Assembly (NCBI RefSeq): GCF_016802725.1
Contig: NC_052667.1
Span: 14,785,346-14,849,345 of the forward strand
Direction: 5' to 3'
Origin: Solenopsis invicta
Taxonomy: Eukaryota; Arthropoda; Insecta; Hymenoptera; Formicidae
Length of the DNA stretch: 64,000 bases
Below are positions 22,106 to 34,249 of this stretch, one piece after another (position 1 is the stretch's first letter; the number at the start of each line of letters is the position of its first letter). The notes beneath the pieces were generated by a model, which saw only the letters and a program-made list of their open reading frames with translations, ran no database searches and was not told where the DNA came from. The translations under genes were made by a program, and so were the position numbers.

Positions 22106-22845
22106 AATTTTGCGTTTGTTGGCAAACCCCACAATTACCTATAAACCGCTCGATATCTTCGTACTTGGCCACCAACAGTAAGCTCTCATTAACATTTTTG
22201 TTTGGACTATACCTAGATGTTGTTCGTGAAACAGCTGTAATATTTCCTTTTATAGTGTCTTTGGAATAATTACTTTACTACCTACTAAGAGACAATTGTC
22301 CTCTACCGATAACTCATGTCTTCTCTTAAAATACGGTTCTAGTTCATTTTTATTCTTAATAGTGTTTGACCATCCTTTCAGTGTTAATTCTAATACTTTA
22401 GTTAAAATTATGTCTTTCTTTGTAAAGTAAACAATATCGTTTGCATTAAAAAGAAGTTCATTAACTAAACTAAACAAATTCAAAGATTTTGAAATTCCGG
22501 TCTTCTCTTCCACTGGTAATCTAGACAAACCATCTGCATTTGCTATTAACTTCCCTTGTTTGTATTCTCATTTGTAATGCCCAACGTGTAATTTGAGCTG
22601 CGGCTGTAACTAGTATGCTTTTATTTTTTTCGAAAATAGACTGTAATGGTTGGTGGTCAGTTATTAACGTAAATTTTTTACCATACAAATATTTATGAAA
22701 TATTTATGAAATTTTCTTAATGAAAATATAAGTGCTAGACTTTCTCTTTCAATGTTAGAGTATCGCTGCTCGACTTTCGACAATGTACTGGACGCAAACA
22801 AAACAGGTCTTAAATCTCCATCTATCTTATGACTTAACACGGCTC
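22106..22845 (-). pseudogene. Gypsy RNase H and integrase zinc-finger region
   Basis: The end of the RNase H region (ARAQITRWALQIQT-like text near 22570) is followed by SRLPVEEKTG, a linker, and the integrase H2C2 zinc finger in broken frames: LFHEQHLG (two His) and CGVCQQTQNF (two Cys) near 22110-22260. It stops at about 22106. The catalytic core needed next is found at 10.5 kb on the same strand. Confidence 0.75.
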
Positions 22846-23948
22846 CTACACCATATCCACTCCACTCGCATCACAAGTTACAACAATTGGTAATTTTGGA
22901 TTAAAATGTATGAGTACGTTACTATCTGTAAGCAATTTCTTACTGTTTTGAAATACTCGCTCACATTCTTTGGACCACTGAAACTTTATTTTTGAATTTC
23001 CACACAAGTCATAGAATGGTTTAAGTACCGTCGAAAACATAGGTATAAATTTTTCATAATAGTTTAAGATACCAGATACGACTTTAGTTGAGTAAGATTT
23101 TGAGGTAAAGGTGCTTTTTTTATGTACTCAATGTTATCTGAAGGGTGAATTCCATGTGCATCAATTCTGTGACCTAAAAACTCTACGCTTTCTTTAAAGA
23201 ACTTACACTTTGATTCGTTTACTTTTACATTATACTCACTTAAACGCTCCAGTATCTGTTGTACATGATTATAACATTTGATCAAGGAACCATAAATTAA
23301 AATATCATCTAGATAGCATTTAGCATTTGAAATACCCGCAAATATCGTTTCCATGCACTACTGAAAAATTCCAGGAGGTGCACTCACTCCATATGTCAAA
23401 CGATTAAATCTAAATAATCCTAAATGTGTATTTATTGTAAACAGTTTTTTGGAATTTTCTTTTATTAATAATTGTTGATACGCTCCTTTTAGGTTCAACA
23501 CGCAGAAAGTCATACTACCACTCAGACACGCAAATATATCTTCTGGCAAAGACAACACACAGTGATCTCTATCTATGATTCGATTTAGTGTTTTTTTTAA
23601 ATCTACACAAATCCGGATATCTGAACTATTTTTCTTTGGCACTACTACTACCGTGCTTGCCTAATCACTATGTGTTACCTTTGTTAAAATACCAGATTTA
23701 ACCATTTCTGCTATCTCTTCTTTGACTTTTGATTTTAAGGCATAAGGCATTTCATACACTCTATGAAATATCGGACTGACATTTTCTTTTAATGTAATTT
23801 CCGCTTTAAACTTATTTATGTGTGCATTTGGTTCTTCCTTAAATACTTTTGCATACTTTCTTTTAATTTGTGTTATTATATTCTTAATTTTAGTATTTTC
23901 TTTTACCTGTAACGAGTTATGTTTTGTAAGTTTATTACTGGTTAACAA
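22846..23948 (-). pseudogene. Gypsy reverse transcriptase
   Basis: Ty3/gypsy RT in three frames or stop-separated pieces (23948-23661, 23642-23358, 23354-23064), followed by the start of RNase H (23040-22846). Key blocks are SDIRICVDLKKTLN, FCVLNLKGAYQQLLI, LFRFNRLTYGVSAPPG and the catalytic CYLDDILIYG. Normal motifs such as the first catalytic Asp region are altered (NLKGAYQ for DLKxAYH). Several in-frame stops show it is dead. Confidence 0.88.
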
Positions 23949-24093
23949 GTTAATATCCTGAGTTTTAATAGTAATATTTGTATCTATGATATTTCTCTAC
24001 TCGGGATTAAAAATATTCAACCAATTTCTACCTAGTAAAGGCATAAATCTATTTTTGCTATGTAAAACTACCAAAGGCAACATAAGTTGTTTC

Positions 24094-24423
24094 TTATAAT
24101 ATGATACGTACAATGATTTGTCTTACGATTGTTACATTTTCTCCTATAACTACTTTTAATCTAAAATTGACTGGTTCTAACTCTAAATCCTTAAAAAATT
24201 CTTTATAATCTTTTACATGTATTACCGATCTACAGGCTCCTGAATCTACTTCTATTAATAAATATTTATCTACTACCGGAAAATTAATCTTTAAACTTTC
24301 AGTGTCCTTACATTTGGTTAATGTATTTACCCGATATTCTCTGTCTTCTTTTTGTATCCAATCTAACTCTAACGTATCTTCATCAACGGCCTTCTGCTCA
24401 TCCTCGTCTTCTTTTGTAGACAA
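24094..24423 (-). pseudogene. Gypsy aspartic protease
   Basis: A 109-codon open frame contains IEVDSGACRSVIHV, the active-site D-S-G signature of retroviral-type proteases. It is followed by a typical second half with VIGENVTIV. It lies between the gag zinc knuckle and RT in the normal gypsy order. Confidence 0.8.
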
Positions 24424-25231
24424 CTCATGGACTTTATTCTTGCATAGAATTGATTTCGCTATATGACCTTTCTAATGACAAGAGTAGCATTCCCAATTAA
24501 TAGCTGGACAGCTAACATTTTCCGGATGCCATTTAATACATCTCTTATAACTTTTGTTTTAGTTAAATGTTGGGCGATTAGCCTTATAACTGTTACTGAA
24601 TTGGTTAGGTGACGATTTAATTTGTAGAGTACCTCTACTTGATTTTTTGTTTTTGTTGCCTCTTTAAAAAATAATCTTGTGTACTGCTCCAGGCTCCAAT
24701 CCTATAATTTTGATTTGACCCTCGGCTATTTCCATACCAACGGCAATCTGGACTGCCCGTTCGAACGATAAATTTTTCTCTGTTAATAATTTGCGTTTAA
24801 TCCTTTTTGAACAAACTCCACAAACCAATCGATCTTGTAACGCCTCCTCTAAGAATTCTCCAAATTCACAATATTGTGTCAAGCTCTTCAGTCTAGCTAA
24901 GAACGATTTTATATCTTCGTTCTCTTCTGGATTTGCTGAATAAAATTTGAATCTTTCTACTATAACTAATCTCTTGAGACTATAATGAGTCACTAATACA
25001 GTCTTTAATTCCATGAACGATTTACTGCTTGGCAATGTCGGTTGCCAAAAGATGTTTAATTGTTCCATAAGCTTCTCCTCCTATTAGAGTCAAAAGTAAT
25101 GATACTTTTTTTGTATTCTCAACATTATTGCATTGAAATAACATCTCCAAGCGTTCTAGATACACAGTTATCTCCGTTTCCTTAGAATTGAATGATTCTA
25201 TGTTCCCGATCAGTGCCATCTCAACCTCCAT
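24424..25231 (-). pseudogene. Gypsy gag with degraded zinc knuckle
   Basis: Starts at the ATG at 25231 (MEVEMALIGNIESF). Two open parts (25231-25022 and 25068-24664) join through a frameshift and give a capsid-like helical region (FKFYSANPEENEDIKSFL). A broken zinc knuckle near 24480 (CYSCH ... KGHIAK) has a stop inside it. The element's 5' end follows immediately to the right. Confidence 0.8.
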
Positions 25232-25305
25232 TTATAGTTCAACCCGCGTTCCTATTTAATTTGTTTTGGTTAGTTATTATGTGGATTCTTTCCTTACTCG
25301 TCACC

Positions 25306-25500
25306 AAAATTATGTTATGTATTGTACTAAAACACAGATGTTCTAAGTAACTGAAACTTTATTATAATTAATCTTTGTTATAGCTAACTGTTTACAACAG
25401 GATTCAAAAAAAGTTGCCAATCTAATGTTATAAGAGAACGCACTCTAAAGGTTGATTCACAAAGTAATGCCATACGCATTAATCGTAACCTGCAGCAGTG
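25306..25500 (-). mobile_element. Probable gypsy 5' LTR remnant
   Basis: Immediately upstream (minus sense) of gag, the sequence TTTTGGTGACGAG (complement near 25294-25306) has the form of a gypsy primer-binding region. The next 200 bp should be LTR. I cannot define its outer end, and no second copy was found at the other end of the element. Confidence 0.4.
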
Positions 25501-25501
25501 T

Positions 25502-26010
25502 ACTTGTCATGACCTTCGAGTAACAAAATACATTGCACAGTTTGTGCAATCTCCATGGTTTCGCGATTACATTTAGTTAAATACAGATTTCAAAACAGGC
25601 GCCAAAACAATTTAAAAAAAAAATTTATACAAATTAATGAACAACGCGGTATTTGGCAAAATCATGGAGAACGTGCGCAATCTCGTCAATGTACAACTCG
25701 TGAAAAAATGAAAAGGCAGATACGGCGCGGAGGCAATGATCGCTATGCCAAATTTTCTTGAAGTAAAATTTGACAAACCAATCTATGTGGGTATGTGTAT
25801 CCTCGATATCAAAGACATGTTTGTATGAGTTTCATTGTAAATACACGGCGTCGTTGTTTTATGAGAAATGTAAAATTATATATACCGATATGGATAGTTT
25901 AATATATAACATTAAATGTGATGATGCACACGAAATGGTTAAAGAAAATGATATTTTATTTTTGTTACATCTGATGATTATAATTATTTTAAAATTGTTA
26001 TTTTATTTTT
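25502..26010 (+). pseudogene. Protein-primed DNA polymerase B fragment (Polinton type)
   Basis: One broken frame reads FVQSPWFRDYI, then LYKLMNNAVFGKIMENVRN (polymerase motif B region) and FDKPIYVGMCILDI. A second frame (25770-26024) reads CKIIYTDMDSLIYNIKCDD, the YxDTDS-type motif C with Met in place of Thr. These are the palm motifs of the Polinton family-B polymerase. About 30 residues are deleted between the two blocks and there are at least four stops. It lies just outside the gypsy 5' end, 6.7 kb from the rest of the relic. Confidence 0.8.
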
Positions 26011-26024
26011 TCACAAAGAAATAA

Positions 26025-26469
26025 GTTAGCGAGTATATTCTAAAAATAAATATTGTGTTTCATTTTTATAATCTTATTATATGTATTTTATTATTATATG
26101 TATTATATACATACATATAATTATACGTACAATTATACATACGTATAACTATATGTACTGTTTGCTATTGTATTTATTTATTTAAATTATCTATACTTAA
26201 TAAAAATTAAAATTTATGTTTATTTTCTATTAGAGGGATTTAAAATAACTATGTGAAATTTATTATATAATTTATAACATTATTGAACATGATAAACAAT
26301 TAAAATAATTGCAAATTTTCAAAATGTAAAAGTTAAATAAAACTAAAGAGAATAATATAAAATACAAGGAATATTTTTGTTTTTTGATAATTTTCAAATA
26401 TATCTTTCAAATATAAGTTTGTTTATTTAATTATTTTAGAGTTTAATTCATTTATTTTAAAAAAATATA
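26025..26469. other. AT-rich spacer
   Basis: Very AT-rich, with TATATAC-type words between 26080 and 26160. No coding or structured feature seen. Confidence 0.6.
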
Positions 26470-26935
26470 CAGGGTGTCAGGCAACTACTGCCCCTGGTTT
26501 CGTGGATTGATAGATTAAGTAAAACTGAGCAGAAAAGTCCTTTACCATTTTTTAATATTTGCCATAGTTAACGAAATAAAAATTAATAAAGTCTGCGAAT
26601 AAGCACGTATCACCGCGCGCAAGGACCGCCCGCCGGTCGCCGAGACGTAGGCAGTCGCGGCTGTAGGCGCGACGCGGTGCGGTGAGAAGGGAAAAGCAGC
26701 AGTAGCTGCGGCCTGCGAGCGGCGTGGCAAGGAGGGAGAAGGCTGTCCCGGCTGCCTACGTCTCAGCGACCGGTGGGCGGTTTTTGCGCGCGATGATACG
26801 CGCTTATTTGCAGACTTTATTAATTTTTATTTCGTTAACTATGGCAAATATTAAAAAATGGTAAAGGACTTTTCTGCTCAGTTTTACTTGATCTATCAAT
26901 CCACGAAACCAGGGGCGGTAGTTACCTGACACACT
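26470..26935. mobile_element. Fold-back MITE with CAGGGTGTCAGG ends
   Basis: Left end CAGGGTGTCAGGCAACTACT, right end its diverged complement, with TA on both sides. The inverted repeats are about 190 bp and include a GC-rich inner part. The loop is GC-rich and non-coding. It shares only the terminal CAGGGTGTC with MITE families A and B. Confidence 0.85.
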
Positions 26936-27376
26936 ATATATTGACGCTACCATTTGCCGCCGCCGCCAATAAATTATTATCCGCCGATTCCGCCGCCGCT
27001 GAAAAAGAAAATTGTTGACAAATTCGCCGCCGCCAAACTATTTTACTTCAAACGCCGCCGCCTGTATAAAATAAAATGGCGCACAGGTCTAGTCACGAGT
27101 ATTACGGATCACGGCTGGAAATATTGCCGGCAACCGGAAATATTCCGGTTGCAATTCAGTCATCACTCGTTTTTGATCGAGAAAACAAGAAAGATTCTAC
27201 ACAAGGCGCGCACTGCTACTTACCAAGGAACGCGTTGTCTCGCCCTGCATCTTATACCCGTGTCCGTTGTTCATAGAACGCCAACGTCTGCTTGCTCGTC
27301 TTCTCGTGGTCTCGTTCAGGTTGTGGTTATCCCAACGCCCGACTTATAAGCGAATTACGCTCATCTCGCAAAGGGA
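26936..27376. other. CCG-rich trinucleotide tract and unassigned sequence
   Basis: Bases 26955-27065 are rich in GCCGCC and CCGCCG words. The rest is unassigned, and a 131-codon frame across it has no recognisable domain. Confidence 0.5.
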
Positions 27377-27795
27377 TGGGTAACTCTCGTAAATAACCAC
27401 ACGCACGTTTGAGATTAACATTTAACAAAGTTTATTTTAAAAAAATGTTGTACAACGTGTGCTTCGCGTTTCGAGAATGTTCCGTACAATTGTTTAGATC
27501 GCGCACACTCACGTGTTCGAGCATACACGCCCGTAAACATACAACAATATCATAAACGCGTTGTCACGCGTTACTCGCGGCACGCGAATTATACTTGTCC
27601 GCTCGCGAGTCTCTCACACGCGGTTAATCACGAAAACTAAAATACCGCACGACTGGATCGTCCGCAGACGTTGTAGGTAGAAAATTTAATAAAATCGAAA
27701 ATTTGAATAAATGTTTAAATTTAAAATAATAACACTAATCACATTAAAGTGTGACGTAACATTTGCGTACGGATAAACGGAATTGTCCCGTTACA
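27377..27795 (-). mobile_element. Candidate LTR
   Basis: Plus-strand ends TGGGTAAC and GTTACA form the TG...CA pattern. Read on the minus strand the unit begins TGTAACGGGACA, and an AATAAA signal lies near its end (complement of TTTATT at about 27431). No target duplication matches its flanks, so it may be one LTR of a larger truncated element. Confidence 0.35.
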
Positions 27796-28902
27796 TCGTT
27801 ATTCTCGATTCGTCCACCGTCGCGAGATTCTTCGGAATCTTTGAGAACCTCCTGTTCTCACGCGCAACTTTCCTCTCGCTAGAGTATTGCTTCGGCTTCT
27901 GGAAACCGACTGACTATCGCTAGTCTCTCCCCGAACAGCTCGGGGTGCGATGCCTACGTGGAATCCAGTGGTGGGAACGCGCGGACCGATCGCGCGTTGA
28001 ATTGGCTCTGCCATTGGCACGTCCATTGCGTTGATCCGCCGCCCCGTCGAATGGAGCCTCGCGCATCTGAGACAAGGCCAGGGAGATACGTTCACGCTTA
28101 TTCAACGCCCACGGCTTATGGTAACTCTCGCGCGCGCACTTTATGATAATCTTTACATTGGCAGTTTGCCAGTCTGCCGTCCGATTCTCGCGCGCACACT
28201 ATATGATAATCTTTACATTGGAAGTTTGTGGGGCTGCCACTCTTGCATCTTCCTGCTCAAGTTTTCTATGAGTCGCACGCATTCCTGCACACTTGCTGTC
28301 CATTCATACTCGGACTTAAACTAATTGACTCGTAATAATAATAAAGTGAAATAGAATTTAAATTAAACGAATAAAAATTATTAATTGAAATAAACTAAAT
28401 TTAAAGTGAAATAGAATTTAAATTAAACAATTAAACAAAAGTAAAGTATACTTTTAATCCGCGTCTCGCGCGTAATAATTTTGATAGAGTGTCGTGACTC
28501 TAAGTGACAGGTTGCCGGTTCGCCTGCTTAATCGACGTTAAAATAGCAACATGAATCAAAAATTAATGAAAGATAAAAAATAAACATAACGCTCAATTTA
28601 TTTATCGCCTACGTGTTTTTCGGCGATCGTACGATGTCACTTGTCGTCTGCCGCCGCTGCGCCGGTGACTTTTCCCTTAGCTTAATGATTATCCTGGACG
28701 TAGACGCTCTAATTGGTGTTATCAGGATTTCGTCGTCACTATTGGTGGTCATTCGTACTTGGCTGGGTGACACCATGCTCGTACCTACCCGTGATTGGCT
28801 CTGCAAGGTTTGCTCGAGTTTCTCCTGGGTTTTTCTGTAAGATTATAAATCGGGGTGAGGCACGGTCAATTTCCGGCGGTTACAAGGTTAGGTTACTGAT
28901 TG
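27796..28902. other. GC-rich then AT-rich region of unclear origin
   Basis: A 62-bp unit is tandemly duplicated at about 28118-28242, with the shared core TATGATAATCTTTACATTGG. AATTTAAATTAAAC-type repeats follow (28345-28440). No gene is supported. The right end (28892-28902, GTTACTGATTG) may be the left duplication of the LINE that follows. Confidence 0.45.
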
Positions 28903-31900
28903 TTTCCCGTAGGAATACAAAGTCGATCTGGGGCCTCTAAAGACAGTGGATCGAGTTTGTATACAGGATTTGGCAATCCTGCAGTTTCCGATTACGGGGT
29001 TTGGGGGCTCTCCAGAAGTCTCCAGATGCAGGGAATTCAACGACCCTGATGCCCGAGTTGACACACCGCAATCCATTCCTCGTTTTACCGCGTGGAATGG
29101 ATCGGGGGCCTTGGCTTCACCGCCCGGGCCGCGAGGAGTTAACCTCTATAAAAAAATCAAAGTGGCGGTGTCTGGGTGCCGCGTTTTGCGCCTCAGACGC
29201 CACGGTGGTATGTGTTTTGTCCAATGTACAGTGTTTGTCGTGGCGGGGGAGTCGGATCGCCTTCTCCTTGCCGAATCTCAGGGAGACTCTCTGCTTTGTA
29301 GTTAAATCCCGCGTGTTGACCCGCTGATTGTCGATGACCCCAGCTAGTTCGACAACATCGACACCGGGCCTTCGGGCCTAGGAGCAACCCGTATTCCGGT
29401 GCAACTAACGTCTTTTTTCGGGGATGTTCTTTGTTAGCGCAGGGATGTCCCTGACGATGTCGTCGTGAGGGGGAAGGGAAAGGGGGGGGGGTAGTTATCG
29501 CCAAGGCCTTGACTCAGGAAATCTTTCTGGGTGCCTGCGGGGATAAGGGGCCCCAGCCGCCCGGCCGCAGTCCATTGTCAGGCGCGCGTCGATCGTGGGT
29601 CATCCCGGGTGTGCGCTTAATCGCGTGCAAGTAGATTTTGTTTTATGTTCTTCCCTGGTCGGCGCGTGCAATGTATGTGTTGTCCATTAGAGTCATTTCG
29701 AGCTGGCGGTCCCCGGACACCGCAGTATCCCTCAGGGTGGGGTTCCCCTCGTAAAACAATACCACACATACGAATTTTATGGACAACGGCAGTGATAGGT
29801 TACCGCGCAGGGGAGTCGGATACCCCCGGGCCGGCAGGGGAAGACTAATGTCCGGGTGCCCCCTTGTCGTTATCTCACGACGGGCGGTCGTGCGAGGTGC
29901 CCACACGCCTCACCAGCTAATGTGGTAATTAATGTTCGTTTTTGTCCGCGCGCTAGGCGGATGGGCCGGTCATTCCCAATTTATCGGGTAGACTCAAAGT
30001 CCAAAGCCTAACAGCGTTAATTATGGTATCGTTGAATGTGGATGGCGACGATGCCTTGATGTGGCTCCTCCAGCTCTGGCTCGTGGAGCCTTATCAACGT
30101 CACATCGGCGGAGAAGGTCTTCTCCTCCTCCTGTGGTGAGGGGAATGTCTCCCTTAGCGGGAAGGCTCTCCCGTAGCGTTGAACCGGCTTTCAAAGCCAA
30201 GCCCTCTGCCCTGACAGACGAGGGGGACACAGTCCTGCTGGTCGACGGTCGTCGCAAGACGGGCGACGGTCGGCAGGATAGTAGTGCAACCAGGTCAACG
30301 GGGACTCAATTTTTTTAGATGGTGGTGTACCCAACGCCGCCACGTGTCGGCGGAGAATCGGCGACGATCCGCATTCGTGGGGAAGGTTCGGGTAAAGAGG
30401 ACCTTAGCGACCCGCCTCCTCCGAGGCGGCAGGATCTTTCCCAGCTTTACGTCGAGCTCATGGAGATGGATCGACGGGAGGAAGAGAAGGAGACCGGGAA
30501 CCCCCTTGGAGCCGGTCATCGATTTAGACGAACCCGAGGGCCGTGTCTGGATTCCACATGTTCCGGGTGACGAATCCGACCTCCCGGCTCACGTTAGACG
30601 CAGGCGTGCCCGTGGCCGCCCTCGTCTGGACGGGAGCAGACCCTTCAAGTCCCCTTCCTCATTGTCCAATGGGGCAAACACTGAGGACCCGCTCCATGGG
30701 GTTTTCTTGGAACAATTTAAAACTCGTCGACTCCGAACTAATATTATTCGGAGCTCGGAGTTAGAGGGAGAGGGAATGGGGGCTAGTGATGCGAGGCCCC
30801 GGCAGCGCATCAGGATCCCCCCGACCCTCTTCACGCCGGATCAACGCCGGTACATCGATCGGCAACTGGGGGTAATCTCCCGGAGCACAACTACCGATCT
30901 GGCCGGTTTAGCCATTGGATTCGGGAGGTCAAGGGCGCACGAGTCAAACCGTTCACGGGTTGCCCGCTGAAAGGCGACTTATCGGGACGCATCAAGCTGA
31001 ACAATCATCTCGGGAGCCGCTCATGACGCTGGCGTACCGCGCCATGGGCCATCTCTGGCAGGATGATGGAGAGGAAGACACTACGGCCGCGGCCCGGGAG
31101 TAGGAGATTCGCTCTCTCCGGGCCAAGATCGCCAAATTAAGGGAACAGCTGGGGGTCGCAAAGCGCGCCCCCATGCTTTAAAACGGGCCCTCCTTGTCCG
31201 CGGCTGCCTCACAGCTGACGGCGGGGAGAACGTCTCCTCCCCCTCCGCCGCCATCGGCGGTCGCTTCCGCCCCCGGCTCTTCTCCTTTCGAAGAGCGAGC
31301 TGGGGAGGCTGAAGCAACTGGCGGCGACCATGGAGAGGCTGGAGAGGCGCTTGGCGCAGGTGGAGACGAGGGCTGTTTCGGTCGCCGTTCCCATCGGCGC
31401 CAGGAACAAGAAAGAATAAAAAGGAAAGGGGGGTACGGGGGCTCCGCGGGAGAAGCCTCTCGCGCCTTTCACCGAGCCGGCAGCCGCGCCCGGCCCCGAT
31501 GCCCCTTCGAGCAATCGGAGCTGGGTCAAAGTCGTCGACACTAGAAAAAGGAGGAAGGTGGACAGGGGGATAGGCCAAAGGGCGTTCTCCCCTTTCCGAT
31601 AACCCCCTCCGAGTGGATAGGAGTGTTTTCCCCGTTACATAGGAAGGGCGGGGCTCAGCCATCGGGGGTGGCGACATCCGGCGCCAATCCGGCTACCAAG
31701 CCCAACAAAACGAAAAAACGGGGAAAAGGAAGAAGGAGATCCTGCCGCAAAGCAAAACCCTCGCGTCGAGGAAAATCAAAAAGCGCATTCCCAAGTCAAT
31801 AGTGGTGCTGGTGACGGTGACAAAAGATGACGCCTTAACGCAGTGATAATGCGGCGGGCCAGGGAAGCCATCATCCTCGAAGATATTGTGCCGTAGGAAG

Positions 31901-33580
31901 GTCCTGGGCTACGGGTCCGTCAAGCCCAGACCGTGGGCCTCCTGTTGAAGGTCCCCGGCGAGGATAGCAGACCAGTCGCGGAACAACTGGCCTTGCAGAC
32001 GTGGCGCGTTGCGGGGGGCCCGGATGTGCGGATTTTATGCCCTGTGCGTAGGGTGGGAATCCACATCTCCGGGTTTGATGAATCAATTTTCCCGGAGAAG
32101 GTGGCCACGGCGGTTGCCGACCCCCTCTCCGGGGGGTGCTTCGTGGCGGACCTCCGAGTGGGACGGGTGGCGCGGAACCGGCGGGGGGTGGGCTTTGTCA
32201 TTGTGCAGTGCCCGATCGACGCGGCCGCGAGGATCGCCCAAACAAGTAGATTAGCCCTGGGCTGGGTGGCGGCTCGCATGGAGATGCTCAAGGCGCCTCC
32301 ACAGCGATGTTTCCTCTGTCTGGCTCAAGGCCACACGCAGCATCGGTGCCCTGGCGACGTGGACAGAGTTCGGTGCTGGTTTAAATGCGGGGGGGGAGGG
32401 GAATACACCCAGGCAAAGTGTGCAAATAAGCCGTTCTGCCCGGAATGTCCCAGCAAGGGCAAAACGCACGGCCACCGCCCCGGCGGTAAAAGTGCGCGCG
32501 GATTCCCCCGTCTGTTCGTTCGGGGAAAGAGCTCCCCCTCCTTCGCAGAAGGGAAAAGATTTAGAAAACGATCGGCCTCTATCCCTGCCGCCTTCCATTC
32601 CGCCCGGCGTTCAGGCCGTGGAGGAGGGGGATGTCGGTGGCCGATATAGACATGGAGGAAACCCCTCCCGTCACGGAAGCCTTTGTCTGTGAGGCCTTCA
32701 TCACCGAAGTGATCGAGCTGTCGTCGGACTTGTCCGGAGCTTCTGGGCTTCGGGCGAGTCTGCCGAGCAAGAAGAGATGCAAGGACCTCGGCAGTACGAG
32801 TGCCTCAAACCTTCCCCAGGCGAAGATGATGCTCGAACCTCTCCCTCTTCCGCAAGTGGGATTTCACTCGAGCATCCCTGACAAGTTGTCGTCTAGACCC
32901 CGGGAGGAGGAGGCGTTGACGTTTCCTCCCCCAGGGTCGCCTATCCATTGAGAAAATAGGACCGCGAGGTGACCCCTGGCCCCCCCCCCCTACGCTCCTG
33001 GGCCTTGCTCCCAACTGATCCTGCGTTCGGAGATGCTCAGGGGGTAAGAACCCCGACTATGGGGCACCTGATGGGTGTGGGTCTCCGCTCATCCGGCGGA
33101 TCGGCCACTTGTGAATAGGAGGTACGCCTGGACGGTCTCTCTGGACCACTGGGACCTTGGGCAGGGGGTTGACGCGCAACAGGTAGGTTCGGCGCTCGCC
33201 TTTGGCCCTAAAGGAGCGCGGGGGGGGAGGGGGTGTTGGTGTTTGCACAACGCTACCCCAGGGTGGACAGGCGGCAACTGACGTATCTCGGCTCACCGCC
33301 CTTGCCGCCGGCTCCTCTCCCAACCTGACAAATTAGCGCGTCGAGAGACTCACTCTCCGCCCTTGGGAGAAGGCTACCGAAGTAATGGCGTATTGTCAGC
33401 CGGGGTCTTCCTTAGCCGGGGCGAGATGGCTCGTTAAGGTTTTTAGTTGAAACGGGGAGTACAAAACCGATTGCTAAAACTATGTGGCTGTGTTTTCACC
33501 GTTCCGACCCGAGTCCAACACTACCAGGTCTAGTTAGCCTGGTGTGCCATGAGCATTTTCCTCATCGTATCAAAAAAAAA
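28903..33580 (+). mobile_element. R1-like LINE retaining 5' UTR, ORF1 and 3' UTR but no ORF2
   Basis: A GC-rich 5' region (28903-30300) contains CCTCTATAAAAAAATC, as in R1-type leaders. A broken ORF1 and about 600 bp of 3' UTR follow, ending in ATCGTATCA and a short poly-A (33571-33580). No endonuclease or reverse transcriptase coding sequence lies between ORF1 and the 3' UTR, where 3 kb would be expected. The 5' boundary rests on an approximate duplication (GTTACTGATTG at 28892 against GTTACTGTTTG at 33581) and is less certain than the 3' end. Confidence 0.65.
30302..32951 (+). pseudogene. R1-clade LINE ORF1 (gag-like) protein
   Basis: The frame is broken in several places. In order it shows basic and Pro-rich N-terminal sequence and coiled-coil pieces (RAKIAKLREQL near 31130; MERLERRLAQVETRA near 31360). 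A conserved domain then reads VGIHISGFDESIFPEKV with LALGWVAARMEML. Next come zinc knuckles: a clean CCHC, CFLCLAQGHTQHRC (about 32310), a distorted second one, CWFKCGGGGEYTQAKC, and a Cys/His tail (CPECPSKGKTHGH). The longest open part is 31933-32649. ORF1 binds LINE RNA and may target it. The C-terminal 100 codons (32631-32951) are acidic and not conserved. Confidence 0.75.
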
Positions 33581-33591
33581 GTTACTGTTTG
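33581..33591. repeat. Target-site duplication of LINE 2 (left)
   Basis: GTTACTGTTTG here matches 34250-34260 exactly and so flanks the insertion between them. It lies directly after the poly-A of the previous LINE. Confidence 0.8.
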
Positions 33592-34249
33592 TTGGTGGAA
33601 GACGACCTCTCCTTCCCCGCGGTTGTGGGAAGGATGTTAGAGAGCCCCGAGGCATGGAACGCCGTAGCCTCTTTTTGCAACACAGTATTGTTGCAGAAAG
33701 AGGCTGCGGAGCAAAGAAAAGAGGAGAACTCGGGGGCTCTCCCCCAAGAGACAACGCAAGGGAGGTCGTGGGCGCAGAATATTCCTGCGCCAACAAGCAT
33801 AATGGGGGCGGAGGAAGTGCTCTTTTACTCCCGTCTTCTCGCTGAGATGTAAGAGCACACGAGGTGGTATACCTCCAGAGGTGTTCGGCGTCGAGGTAGT
33901 TGCTTGGTCGACCTTTTGGGGGCTTGGGGTGCAGGACGCCGAAGGCTGGGAGTCGGAAGCGTCGCAAAACCGCATCCCGATTAGGACGGCTGACTGTTTG
34001 TCGGCTGCTAACTTCCGGAGGGGAATCTGCTCTCGAGCGGAGACTCGTTTGGGTTAGGACGGACGCGGTGCATGCTAGCCCGATCTCGTGATCCGTTCCG
34101 AGCCCAGACACCGGAAACAGTTGGGTTTTAGTAAATATACCGGCTTAATTTAGGTTTATGATTCCCACATACCCCGCATCCTCCTGTCCCGACAAGCGCA
34201 GAAACCCATAAAGGCGTTTCCTAACTTTAAAAAAAGAAAGAAAAAAAGG
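33592..34249 (+). mobile_element. 5'-truncated R1-clade LINE (copy 2)
   Basis: The left 260 bp encode the end of ORF2 (33592-33852; MLESPEAWNAVASFC, then a charged tail), typical of R1-clade ORF2 C-termini. A 3' UTR follows with AACCCATAAAGGCGTTTCC-like text and an A-rich tail. The flanks carry the 11-bp duplication GTTACTGTTTG. The 3' UTR is shared with the LINE inserted at 47.5 kb. Confidence 0.8.

Noticed and set aside
31081..31677. 198-codon minus frame opposite LINE ORF1
   Set aside because: It is a GC-rich shadow of the plus-strand LINE; the plus strand has the zinc knuckles.
33530..34111. 193-codon minus frame opposite LINE 2
   Set aside because: It is a shadow in the 3' part of a plus-strand LINE.
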